Both the position numbers and the translations under genes were made by a program. A stretch of DNA of 45,496 nucleotides from the NCBI GenBank assembly GCA_019240305.1, contig JAFAYP010000521.1, positions 64,818-110,313 on the forward strand, read 5' to 3'. Every line of letters starts with the position of its first letter. Within the stretch, counting starts at the first letter, position 1. Positions 32,269-39,870 of the stretch are shown piece after piece. The DNA is from Solirubrobacterales bacterium. GTDB lineage: Bacteria > Actinomycetota > Thermoleophilia > Solirubrobacterales > Solirubrobacteraceae. A model generated the notes under the pieces. It searched no databases. It had not been told where the DNA came from and worked only from the letters and a program-made list of their open reading frames with translations.

Positions 32269-33570
32269 GCGTCGGTCGAGCACCCGGACCGCTTTGCCCT
32301 CGCTGCGCGGCAGGCTCCCGGGATCGAGCACCGTCACCGCGATCCGCAAGCCGGTGTGCTCTTTCAGCTGCGCCTCGATCCGCTGGCGCAGGGGCTCGTG
32401 ATCATTGCCGCCGGCTGGCTCGCATTCGAGCGTGAGCTCGTCCATGGGACCCACCCGCTCGACGATCAGGCGGTAGTGCGGGGCCACGCCATCGACACCG
32501 AGCAGCGCGTGCTCGACCTGGGACGGATAGAGGTTCACCCCGCGCACGATCAGCATGTCGTCCCGGCGGCCGCGCAGGCCGGTGAGGCGGGCGGTCGTGC
32601 GCCCGCACCGGCACGGCGACTCGATCACGCCGCCGATGTCGCCGGTGCGGTAGCGGATCAGCGGCAGCGCCTCCTTGGTCAGCGTGGTGAACACGAGCTC
32701 GCCTTCCTCGCCGGGAGCCACCGCGCGACCGTCGTCGGGATTCACCACCTCGACCAGGAAGTGATCCTCCTGGACGTGCAACCCGGCGCGCGCGGCGAGG
32801 CACTCGCTGGCGACGCCGGGGCCACACATCTCCGATAGGCCGTAGAAGCTGATCGCCGCGATCCCCAGCGTTCGCTCGATCTGGACGCGCATGGCTTCGG
32901 TCCAGGCCTCGCCACCGAACAGGCCGAGCTGGAGCGGTAGTTGCGCCGGGTCGATTCCGGCCTCCTCGAGCGCCTGGGCGATGACCAGGGAATACGAGGG
33001 CGTGGAGACCAGCACCTCGGCCCCCAGGTCCTGGAGCAGCATGATCTGACGAGCGGTGCGCCCGCCGGATACTGGGACCACCGTCGCGCCGATCCGCTCG
33101 CCGCCCTGATGAAACCCCAGTCCGCCGGTGAACAGCCCATAGCCATTGGCGTTGTGGATCGTCATCCCAGGTTGGACCCCGGCCATCGTCATGCCGCGGG
33201 CCATCAGGTCGGTCCAGCGGTCGAGATCGCCACGGGTGTACGCCACCACGGTCGGCTTGCCATGCGTCCCGCTGGAGGCATGGACACGGACGAGCTCGTC
33301 GCGCGCGACCGCGAGCAGCCCGAACGGATATGAGGCCCGCAGGTCGGATTTGGTCATGAATGCGATCTGCTCGAGGTCGGCGAGCGAATGCAGATCGTCG
33401 GGGGCCGCGATCCCGGCCGAGGCCAGGCGCTCGGCGCCCAGCGCCTGGCCCCGCAGCACCCGCTCGACGGTGGTGCGCAACCGTTCCAGTTGGAGCCCGC
33501 GCAACTCCGCCCGTGGCAGCGTCTCGGCGGGGTCCCAGATCAGGGGTTCACTCGGCGCGCCGGGCGGCAT
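32254..33570 (-). CDS. Phenylacetate-CoA ligase (PaaK) family protein
   Basis: A 438-residue adenylate-forming aryl-CoA ligase. The P-loop ASSGTHGKPTVVAYT is near residue 90, YGLSEMCGPGVASEC near 240, then RYRTGDIGGVI with a Cys-rich PCRCGRTTARL, and the C-terminal LIVRGVNLYPSQVE and LPRSEGKAVRV with the catalytic Lys. It would activate phenylacetate or a hydroxylated arylacetate to the CoA thioester. The paaABCDE epoxidase and later paa genes are not present. The start overlaps the DpgC-like gene by 23 bases, so the two are translationally coupled, and DpgC enzymes act on an arylacetyl-CoA. It is convergent with the AraC gene. Confidence 0.92.
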   Translation of the reverse strand: MPPGAPSEPLIWDPAETLPRAELRGLQLERLRTTVERVLRGQALGAERLASAGIAAPDDLHSLADLEQIAFMTKSDLRASYPFGLLAVARDELVRVHASSGTHGKPTVVAYTRGDLDRWTDLMARGMTMAGVQPGMTIHNANGYGLFTGGLGFHQGGERIGATVVPVSGGRTARQIMLLQDLGAEVLVSTPSYSLVIAQALEEAGIDPAQLPLQLGLFGGEAWTEAMRVQIERTLGIAAISFYGLSEMCGPGVASECLAARAGLHVQEDHFLVEVVNPDDGRAVAPGEEGELVFTTLTKEALPLIRYRTGDIGGVIESPCRCGRTTARLTGLRGRRDDMLIVRGVNLYPSQVEHALLGVDGVAPHYRLIVERVGPMDELTLECEPAGGNDHEPLRQRIEAQLKEHTGLRIAVTVLDPGSLPRSEGKAVRVLDRRSVAG

Positions 33571-34927
33571 CCCAGTGCTGCTCGAGATTGCGGACGAGGG
33601 CCGGGCTGAGATGGCAGTAGGCCTGCTCGTGGGCGTAGGTCGCCATGTAGCGGCGGAACAGTTCCAGCGGCTCCTGCCCGACGCGCAGCGCCCGCCGGTT
33701 GGCCGCTGCGTTGACCAGGCCGGAGCTGGTCAGCTCCTCTACGCGTGAGGCGATCGCCGCGTCCATGTCGCCCGGCTCGGTCACCTCGTCGATGAGCAGG
33801 TCGGCGTCGGCCTCGCCGGCCGTCCACTCGCGGCCGGAGAGAATCGCCTGGCGCGCGGCGCGATCACCGACCGCGCGCGGGAGCCGGAGATTCGAAGCGC
33901 CGGGGATGATCCCCTCCCTTCGCGCCGGAAGGTAGAGCCGCGAGCCGCGCGTGGCGATGACGTGGTCGACGACGTGCAGCAGCTGGCACCCGCCGCCGAT
34001 CGCATAGCGCTCGACGGCGGCGATCCATAGCTTCTCCACCGGACCGTCCTGCGTGATCAGGCCACGGTAGATCTTGCTCACGTAGCCCAGGTCACGGACG
34101 AGGTAGAACAGGAAGTCGATCCGCCCCCGGTAGAGGTGGGTGAGGTTGATCCCCGATCCGAAAACCCGCTCGCCGGCGTACCGGGGGTGTTCGACGACGG
34201 CGCCGCGGAACACGCCGACCTCGGTCTCAGGGTCGAGCACGACCAGGTCGACCGCCGACTCCGTGGGCGCAAGCGTCGCTCCGTCCTCGGCGTTCAGGTG
34301 CCGTGGGTTGCGCAGCTCGAGCACGGCCGCCCGTCCCTGGCGGGTGACCCGCGCGGCGCCGAAGTCCCCGACGCCGGAGGCGAGGTAGCGAGGCAGCATC
34401 TCCAGTGCCTCGGGCGTCGGAGCGAGCATCGATTCGATCAGGTGCCGGCCGGCGCGCGGCAGCGCCAGCACCTGCTCGACGAGCAGGCCCTGAGCCAGCT
34501 CGAGGCCACGCTTGTCAGACAGGGGCAGCCTGCGCTCGGCCTCCATCTCGGCTGGGCTTGGGACCAGCCCGGGGACCAGCCCGGCCGCCTCGTCGAGGAG
34601 CCGCTCCAGTCGGATCGGCCGAGAGCAGCCCGCGGTGAGCCGGTCATAGAGCTCGGCGGCGTGAGCATCGAGAAAAGCGACGCGTGCGGCGGCCAGCGCC
34701 GCCCCCAGGGCTCCGGCCGCGGCCTGCTCGACATCCGAGCGGCCAGCGGCCGCGGGCAAGCGTTCGTCGAGCGCCGCACCACGGGCCAGGAAGCCCGACA
34801 GCGCCTGAGCCGCGGCCTCGAATGACTCGAGGCTCGGGGGGGTGGACAGCGACCAGTCGCGGATCTTCCCGGGCGACAGCCCGGCTTGCTCCAGCACCTC
34901 GGTGGTGAGCTCAGTGACCGAGCGCAT
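33548..34927 (-). CDS. DpgC-like cofactor-free dioxygenase (arylacetyl-CoA 1,2-dioxygenase), crotonase superfamily
   Basis: A 459-residue protein matching the pattern of DpgC, which converts 3,5-dihydroxyphenylacetyl-CoA plus O2 to the arylglyoxylate without metal or cofactor. Residues 1-200 are the helical N-terminal domain. The crotonase core follows, with HPRYAGERVFGSGINLTHLY from His247, FYLVRDLGYVSKIYRGL, and the oxyanion-hole region YAIGGGCQLL around 308-317. ARREGIIPGASNLRLPR and ARQAILSGREW then lead to the tail. These segments are DpgC-typical rather than generic enoyl-CoA hydratase. ATG at 34927 starts 32 bases from the divergent SDR. None of the glycopeptide partners (DpgA, DpgB, DpgD, NRPS) is present and a PaaK gene is coupled, so a catabolic role on an arylacetate is inferred. 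Confidence 0.87.
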   Translation of the reverse strand: MRSVTELTTEVLEQAGLSPGKIRDWSLSTPPSLESFEAAAQALSGFLARGAALDERLPAAAGRSDVEQAAAGALGAALAAARVAFLDAHAAELYDRLTAGCSRPIRLERLLDEAAGLVPGLVPSPAEMEAERRLPLSDKRGLELAQGLLVEQVLALPRAGRHLIESMLAPTPEALEMLPRYLASGVGDFGAARVTRQGRAAVLELRNPRHLNAEDGATLAPTESAVDLVVLDPETEVGVFRGAVVEHPRYAGERVFGSGINLTHLYRGRIDFLFYLVRDLGYVSKIYRGLITQDGPVEKLWIAAVERYAIGGGCQLLHVVDHVIATRGSRLYLPARREGIIPGASNLRLPRAVGDRAARQAILSGREWTAGEADADLLIDEVTEPGDMDAAIASRVEELTSSGLVNAAANRRALRVGQEPLELFRRYMATYAHEQAYCHLSPALVRNLEQHWDAARRAE

Positions 34928-34959
34928 CCGTCTCAGCCGTGGAGGATAGGGTTGCCGCC

Positions 34960-35742
34960 ATGGGCGGCCTCATGGAGGGCAGGGCAGGGCTGGTCACCGG
35001 GGCCGCCAGCGGCATTGGAAGAGCGTGCGCGCTGCGCTTCGCCCGCGAGGGCGCCGCGGTGATCGTCGCCGACCTGCCCAGCGCAGGTCGCGGCGCCGAG
35101 GAGACCGTCGCTCAGATCACAGCTGACGGGGGGCGGTCGGCGTATGTCCCCTGTGATGTCTCGAGCGCAGCTGACAACGAGGCGCTGGTGGCCCACGTGG
35201 TGCAGCGCTTCGGAAAGCTCGACTTCGCGCACAACAACGCCGGTATCGGCGTTCACCGCCGGCTCCACGAGACCTCCGACGAGGACTTCGACCGGGTTAT
35301 CGCGGTCAATCTCCGCGGCACCTTCCTGGGCCCCAAGCATCAGATTCGGCAGATGCTCGGAAACGACCCCCCCTTTCGCGGCGCGATCGTGAGCACCTCC
35401 TCGAACGCCGGGCTCCGCGCCGTGACGATGCTGAGCGCCTACGCGGCGAGCAAGCACGGGATCCTCGGATTGACCAAGAACGCGGCCGTTGAGTATGCCG
35501 AGGAGGGTATTCGCGTCAACGCCGTCTGCCCGGGCGCGATCATGACCCCGCTGATGTCCGACCAGCCACCCGAGCGCCAACGGGAGATCCTTGCGCCACA
35601 GGCGATGACCCGCTTCGGCGACCCGGCCGAGGTGGCGGCCGCGGTCGTCTGGCTGTGCTCCGCGGAGGCCTCGTTCGTGACCGGCGTGGCGCTGCCGGTC
35701 GATGCCGGCTCGGTGGCCTGGGTCTCCGCCCATCGCAGCTGA
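34960..35742 (+). CDS. Short-chain dehydrogenase/reductase (classical SDR)
   Basis: A 260-residue classical SDR. The cofactor motif TGAASGIGRACALRF (TGxxxGxG), NNAG (HNNAGIGV), catalytic Ser in VSTSSNAG, and Tyr-Lys in YAASKHG followed by INxVCPG-like RVNAVCPGAIMTPL are all present. The first acidic residue after strand two (VADLPS) favours NAD(H). It would interconvert an alcohol and ketone of the local pathway. ATG at 34960 was chosen with AGGG nine bases upstream; GTG 34939 and ATG 34972 are alternatives. It is divergent from the DpgC-like gene by only 32 bases and convergent with the MetE-like gene. Confidence 0.9.
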   Translation: MGGLMEGRAGLVTGAASGIGRACALRFAREGAAVIVADLPSAGRGAEETVAQITADGGRSAYVPCDVSSAADNEALVAHVVQRFGKLDFAHNNAGIGVHRRLHETSDEDFDRVIAVNLRGTFLGPKHQIRQMLGNDPPFRGAIVSTSSNAGLRAVTMLSAYAASKHGILGLTKNAAVEYAEEGIRVNAVCPGAIMTPLMSDQPPERQREILAPQAMTRFGDPAEVAAAVVWLCSAEASFVTGVALPVDAGSVAWVSAHRS

Positions 35743-35799
35743 GCGTTCCTGCGCCAGCCGAGACGCAGGCGGCGCTGACGCTCCCGCGACTCGGGTCTG

Positions 35800-35819
35800 C
35801 CGGCTCGAGGGTCAGCCGG
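35800..35819. terminator. Small inverted repeat between convergent genes
   Basis: CCGGCT (35800-35805) and AGCCGG (35814-35819) form a 6-bp stem with an 8-base loop, overlapping the last codons of the MetE-like gene. A wider pair, GCTGAC (35774-35779) with GTCAGC (35811-35816), competes with it. No U-run is present, so it is at best a weak bidirectional terminator. Confidence 0.3.
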
Positions 35820-36954
35820 CGAGTTCTCGGGATGCGATCGCGCAGCCGTGGGCCAGGCTCTCGAGCTTGGCCCATGCCACCTCCGGGTCGATGCCCCGCA
35901 TGCCGACATGAATCGAGAAGCCGCAGTCCACACCGGCCATCAATCGGTCGGGGCCGACCACGCGCGCCCAATTTCTCAGCCGCTGTGCGACCAGCTCCGG
36001 GTGCTCGATGTAGTTGGACTGCGGCTCGATCACCCCGGGGCAGATGACCTTGTCGTCTGGCACGCCGAGCTCCGCCAACACGGCCCATTCATGGGCATGG
36101 CGCGGGTTCGCGCCCTCGAAGAGCACGGTCTGGGGCTTGGCGGTCCAGACGATGTCGATGATGTCGGCCAGCGGCACGTCACGATGATGCGGCCCCGGGT
36201 AGTTCCCCCAGCACAGGTGCATGCGGACGCTCTCGGCGGGGATGTTGCGCACCGCGTGGTTGAGCGCCTCGATGTTGACGGCGATGGTGCGTCGGAAGGC
36301 TTCAAGGTCCAGGTCGGGATAGGACATGTGCCGTCCCATCGCCAGGTCAGGGCAGTCGAGCTGGAGGGTCGCGCCCGAAGCGACGATCGTTTCGTACTCG
36401 GGGCGTATGGCCTCGGCGATGGCGAACAGGTACTCCTCGCGACTGCCGTAGAACTCGTTGTTGAAGAAGATCGAGATGACCCCGGGCGAGGCGGCCGAGG
36501 AGAACGTGGCGAAGGCGTCGGCGGCCTTGGCTGCAGCCGCCAAGTGCTCCATGTCCCGGGCTGCGGCGTCGGGATCCTTGACGCCGATCGGGGCGATGCA
36601 GGCCGGAGCGGAGCGCTTGCGCCGGCCCGGGTTGGATTGCACCAGCTCCACGCTGCCCGGGAAGTCGTTCAGGTCTTCGAAGTTGTAGCTCTGCACGCTC
36701 TGGCCCTCGAAACCGGTCAGACGATCCTTGACGTAGGTGGCGTAGGAGGGTTTGGACATCTCGCCGTCGTTGACGATCGATACGCCGGCCGCCACCTGTC
36801 GCTTGACCACTTCGGTGACCGCCTCCTGCACCCGGGCCTCGAGGGCGTTGGCGTCGACGGGGATCCCATCCCCGACTGCCCACATGATCTGTACGAGGTC
36901 GTCGGGCCTGGGCAGGCTGCCGGTGTGGGTGCATCGGATGCGGTCAGCGCTCAT
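35812..36954 (-). CDS. MetE-like cobalamin-independent methionine synthase family protein, second copy
   Basis: A 380-residue single-barrel MetE relative, distinct in sequence from the one at 8892-10055. It begins RCTHTGSLPRPDDL. Zinc ligands are His246 and Cys248 (HLCWGNYPG), a Glu in VLFEGANPRH and Cys344 (GVDCGFSIHVG). It lacks the N-terminal MetE domain. YxjG-like or alkyl:thiol transferase activity is possible, and classical methionine synthesis is less likely. ATG at 36954 has GGAGG six bases upstream, so the open frame further upstream is not used. It follows the F420-reductase-like gene by 85 bases in the same direction. Confidence 0.85.
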   Translation of the reverse strand: MSADRIRCTHTGSLPRPDDLVQIMWAVGDGIPVDANALEARVQEAVTEVVKRQVAAGVSIVNDGEMSKPSYATYVKDRLTGFEGQSVQSYNFEDLNDFPGSVELVQSNPGRRKRSAPACIAPIGVKDPDAAARDMEHLAAAAKAADAFATFSSAASPGVISIFFNNEFYGSREEYLFAIAEAIRPEYETIVASGATLQLDCPDLAMGRHMSYPDLDLEAFRRTIAVNIEALNHAVRNIPAESVRMHLCWGNYPGPHHRDVPLADIIDIVWTAKPQTVLFEGANPRHAHEWAVLAELGVPDDKVICPGVIEPQSNYIEHPELVAQRLRNWARVVGPDRLMAGVDCGFSIHVGMRGIDPEVAWAKLESLAHGCAIASRELAG

Positions 36955-37039
36955 CGATCCTCCCTGGCATGGTGTGCGGACGGCGCCGCCTGAGTGCGTC
37001 TGCGCCGAGTCCGAGCGAGTGGTGTCGTCCGGGCTGTGC

Positions 37040-37591
37040 TCAGAACTGATCTGCCGGGGCCATCCGGTAGAAGAACGACCCGAGCCCACCCTGGTTGATG
37101 GCGAACATCAGCGTCAGGAACTGCTCGCTGACGCCGGCGTTCTCGAGCCCGCCGGCGTAGATCGGGTCGTACCCCGCGTCGCGGATGAGCTGCTCGACGA
37201 CGTCGCGTGCCTCCTCGTCTCCGCACCAGAGGTTCCCGGGGCGCTCGGTGGTCGACGCGAGACGGTCAAACAGGGCGGCGAAGTTGAGGTTGAAGGACTT
37301 CGCCGTCGGTCCGCCGGTCTGCGACTTGATGAACTCCGCGTTTGACGCGAAGGCGGCGGGCGGCTCCGCGCCGATCAGGTTGGTCGCGTCGATCACGGTC
37401 TTGCCCTCGAGACCTCCGAGCCCCGCGAGCGCTGCCTCGACCGCTGCTCCGGGAACCGCGATCAAGACCGCCTCGGCGCTGGCGACGTCGCCGCCGTCGC
37501 GCCCGAGCGCCGTCACCTCGTGTCCCGCCGCGGCCCACAGCTTGCCCAGTCCACCGCCGATGTTGCCCCGACCCACCGTTGTGATCTTCAT
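37040..37591 (-). CDS. NADPH-dependent F420 reductase-like NAD(P)-binding protein
   Basis: A 183-residue Rossmann protein of the F420:NADP reductase/F420_oxidored family. KITTVGRGNIGGGLGKLW holds the GxGxxG loop, AEAVLIAVPGAAVEAAL ends the second strand pair, and IDATNLIG and a C-terminal helix-rich segment (LENAGVSEQFLTLMF) complete the fold. The TSNR-type NADPH-binding motif of true F420 reductases is GRDGG here, and the protein is shorter than the usual 210 residues or so. It may therefore reduce another substrate. Start ATG 37591 fits the family; TTG at 37600 is less likely. It is divergent from hyuA across 224 bases. Confidence 0.78.
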   Translation of the reverse strand: MKITTVGRGNIGGGLGKLWAAAGHEVTALGRDGGDVASAEAVLIAVPGAAVEAALAGLGGLEGKTVIDATNLIGAEPPAAFASNAEFIKSQTGGPTAKSFNLNFAALFDRLASTTERPGNLWCGDEEARDVVEQLIRDAGYDPIYAGGLENAGVSEQFLTLMFAINQGGLGSFFYRMAPADQF

Positions 37592-37815
37592 CCCACGCAA
37601 CGATAGTCAATTCACCCGTGTCTCGGGCACGAGCCCGGAGGTACGCGACCGAGCGCACGCCGGTTGAGGCGTCGGCCGGCGCCGTCGAAGAGCTCGTCGG
37701 GGAAGCCGTCGAGCGGTGCGACACGCCGACCGCAGCTTCGGCGGACGATCTGTGGTTCGTCCTCTCATCGTTGTGGGCATGTATCCAGGCGGAGGCACGA
37801 CGAAAAGAGGAACGA
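37592..37815. promoter_or_regulatory. Divergent intergenic region between F420-reductase-like gene and hyuA, with hairpin
   Basis: It must hold the promoters for both directions, but no good -35/-10 pair stands out. An inverted repeat at 37622-37640 (CTCGGGC, loop ACGA, GCCCGGAG with one bulge) could be an operator or leader hairpin. GAGGA at about 37807-37811 is the hyuA ribosome-binding site. The frame is open through the region but its translation is not protein-like. Confidence 0.35.
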
Positions 37816-39867
37816 ATGGCGACGCCCAGCAAGCCGGTCATCGCAGTCGACGTCGGGGGGACGTTCACCGATGTGTGCCTGCTCGATCCGGACTCGGGCC
37901 AGCTCGAGGTCGCCAAGGTGCCCTCGACCGCCGATCCCATCGACGGGGTGCTCGCGGGGGTGGGGCAGGCCAAGGTGGATCTGGCCGAGGTTGGCCTGTT
38001 CAGCCACGGGACGACGGTGGCGACCAACGCGCTGATCACCCGCCGCCTGCCCAGAGCGGCGATGGTGACGACGCGCGGATTTCGCGATGTCACCGAGATC
38101 GGGCGCGGAACGCGCGACGACCTGTGGGACGCCTACAAGGACAACGCCCAGCCCTACATCCGGCGGCGCGATCGCCTCGAGGTCACCGAGCGGGTGGACC
38201 ACCGCGGCCGGGTGCTCACCGAGCTCGACGCCGGCGAGCTTCGCGATGTCGCTCGCATCCTGGCCAAGCGCGAGGTGCAGACGGTCGCCGTGTGCTTCAT
38301 CAACGCCTACGCCAACGACGCCAACGAGCGCCGAGCGGCCGAGCTGCTCGCCGAGGAGCTGCCGGATGTGCGTATCTCCACCTCGGCCAGCGTCCTGCCG
38401 GAGCTGTTCGAGCACGAGCGCTTCTCGACCACGGTCGCCAACGCTGTGCTCAGCCCGCTCGTCGCCGGCTATGTCGAGGATCTCGCGCAGCGGCTGAGGA
38501 CCGAGGGCTACCGCGGCGACCTGCTCATCCTGCACTCCGGCGGCGGGGTCATGACCGCTGAGGCCGTCCAGCGCTACGCCGTCCGGCTCGCGGCATCCGG
38601 AATCGCGGCCGGCGCCGTCGCCGCGCGGCACACGGCGCGCGCAGCGGGCTACCAGCACGCCATCGGCCTCGACATGGGAGGGACGAGCACGGACATCTCG
38701 CTGATCCACGACGGGGAGCTGCGCACCACAAATGAGTGGTACGTCGAGTACGGGCACCCGATCGTCTTCCCCTCCATCGAGGTGCTGACCATCGGCGCCG
38801 GTGGGGGCTCGCTGGCCACGATCGACGCCGCGGGGTCGCTGCGCAACGGCCCGCAGTCAGCGGGCAGCGATCCCGGTCCGGCCGCGTACGGCAAGGGCGG
38901 CGCCGACCCGACCAACACGGACGCGAACCTCGTGCTCGGGCGGCTCGGCAGGCGTCTCGTCGGCGGTGGCATGGAGCTCGACCACGAGGCCGCCGAGCAC
39001 GCCATCCGGACCACGATCGCCGACCCGCTCGGGCTGGAGCTGCACGAGGCGGCCAGCGCGATCATCGAGGTCGCCAACGCGAACATGGCCAACGCCGTGC
39101 GGCTGATCAGCCTCCAGCGCGGCTATGACCCCCGCGAGTTCGCGCTCGTCGCCTTCGGCGGGGCCGGCCCGCTGCACGCGGCGGCGATCGCCGCCGATCT
39201 CGGGATTCCCACGGTGCTCGTTCCGCCTCGCCCCGGCGCGTGGTCGGCGCTGGGCTGCCTGATGGTCGACATCCGCCACGACCTCTCGGAAATGTTCCTG
39301 GCGGCCGCCGATGACGCCGACCCCGATGTCGTGGAGGCTGCCTTCACGCGCATGGAGGATCAGGGCCGGGCACTGCTGGAGGCCGAGGGCGTCGCGTCCG
39401 ACGCGGTTGCACTCGAGCGCTCGATCGCCATGCGCTATCTGGGGCAGTGGCGCTCGATGGAAGTCGCGGTGACCGAAGGCTCAGGCCTGGACGACGCCGT
39501 CGCCCAGTTCCACCGCGAGCACGAGCGCGAGTACTCCTACCGGCGCGACGACGCGCCGGTCGAGCTCTACCGGCTGCAGCTGACCGCCAGCGGGCCGGCG
39601 GCCGAGCTTGCGCTGCCCGAGTCCGAGCCCGATCCCCAGGCGGCGATGCCCGAGCCGACCGAGACCCGGCCGGTCTGGTTCGACGACCGTTCCGAGCCCG
39701 AGGACACCCCGGTCTACGCCCGCGACGATCTGCGCCCCGGGCTGGCCTTCACCGGCCCGGCCATCGTCGAACAGCTGGACACCACAACGCTCGTCCCGCC
39801 CGGTGTCGACGCCGCGGTCGACGGCACCGGCACGATCCACATGACGATCTCACAGCAGGAGCGCTGA
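37816..39867 (+). CDS. Hydantoinase/oxoprolinase family protein HyuA (ketone carboxylase beta-like)
   Basis: A 683-residue member of the hydantoinase A/oxoprolinase/acetone carboxylase beta family. VIAVDVGGTFTDVCLLD (about 8-24) starts the Hydant_A_N domain. HGTTVATNALITRRLPRAAM, IGLDMGGTSTDISLI (about 280-295) and VAFGGAGPLHAAAIAADLG follow, then a C-terminal domain. The ATPase-like actin fold would phosphorylate the substrate carbonyl or enol. ATG at 37816 has GAGGA five bases upstream. HyuB is encoded 3 bases downstream. N-methylhydantoin hydrolysis, 5-oxoproline opening and ketone carboxylation are all possible. No gamma subunit of acetone carboxylase is present. Confidence 0.88.
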   Translation: MATPSKPVIAVDVGGTFTDVCLLDPDSGQLEVAKVPSTADPIDGVLAGVGQAKVDLAEVGLFSHGTTVATNALITRRLPRAAMVTTRGFRDVTEIGRGTRDDLWDAYKDNAQPYIRRRDRLEVTERVDHRGRVLTELDAGELRDVARILAKREVQTVAVCFINAYANDANERRAAELLAEELPDVRISTSASVLPELFEHERFSTTVANAVLSPLVAGYVEDLAQRLRTEGYRGDLLILHSGGGVMTAEAVQRYAVRLAASGIAAGAVAARHTARAAGYQHAIGLDMGGTSTDISLIHDGELRTTNEWYVEYGHPIVFPSIEVLTIGAGGGSLATIDAAGSLRNGPQSAGSDPGPAAYGKGGADPTNTDANLVLGRLGRRLVGGGMELDHEAAEHAIRTTIADPLGLELHEAASAIIEVANANMANAVRLISLQRGYDPREFALVAFGGAGPLHAAAIAADLGIPTVLVPPRPGAWSALGCLMVDIRHDLSEMFLAAADDADPDVVEAAFTRMEDQGRALLEAEGVASDAVALERSIAMRYLGQWRSMEVAVTEGSGLDDAVAQFHREHEREYSYRRDDAPVELYRLQLTASGPAAELALPESEPDPQAAMPEPTETRPVWFDDRSEPEDTPVYARDDLRPGLAFTGPAIVEQLDTTTLVPPGVDAAVDGTGTIHMTISQQER

Positions 39868-39870
39868 GCC

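Noticed and set aside
32254-34927. A fragment of a glycopeptide antibiotic cluster, suggested by the DpgC-like gene
   Set aside because: There is no type III polyketide synthase (DpgA), DpgB/D, NRPS, P450 cross-linking enzyme or resistance gene nearby, while an aryl-CoA ligase is coupled to it.
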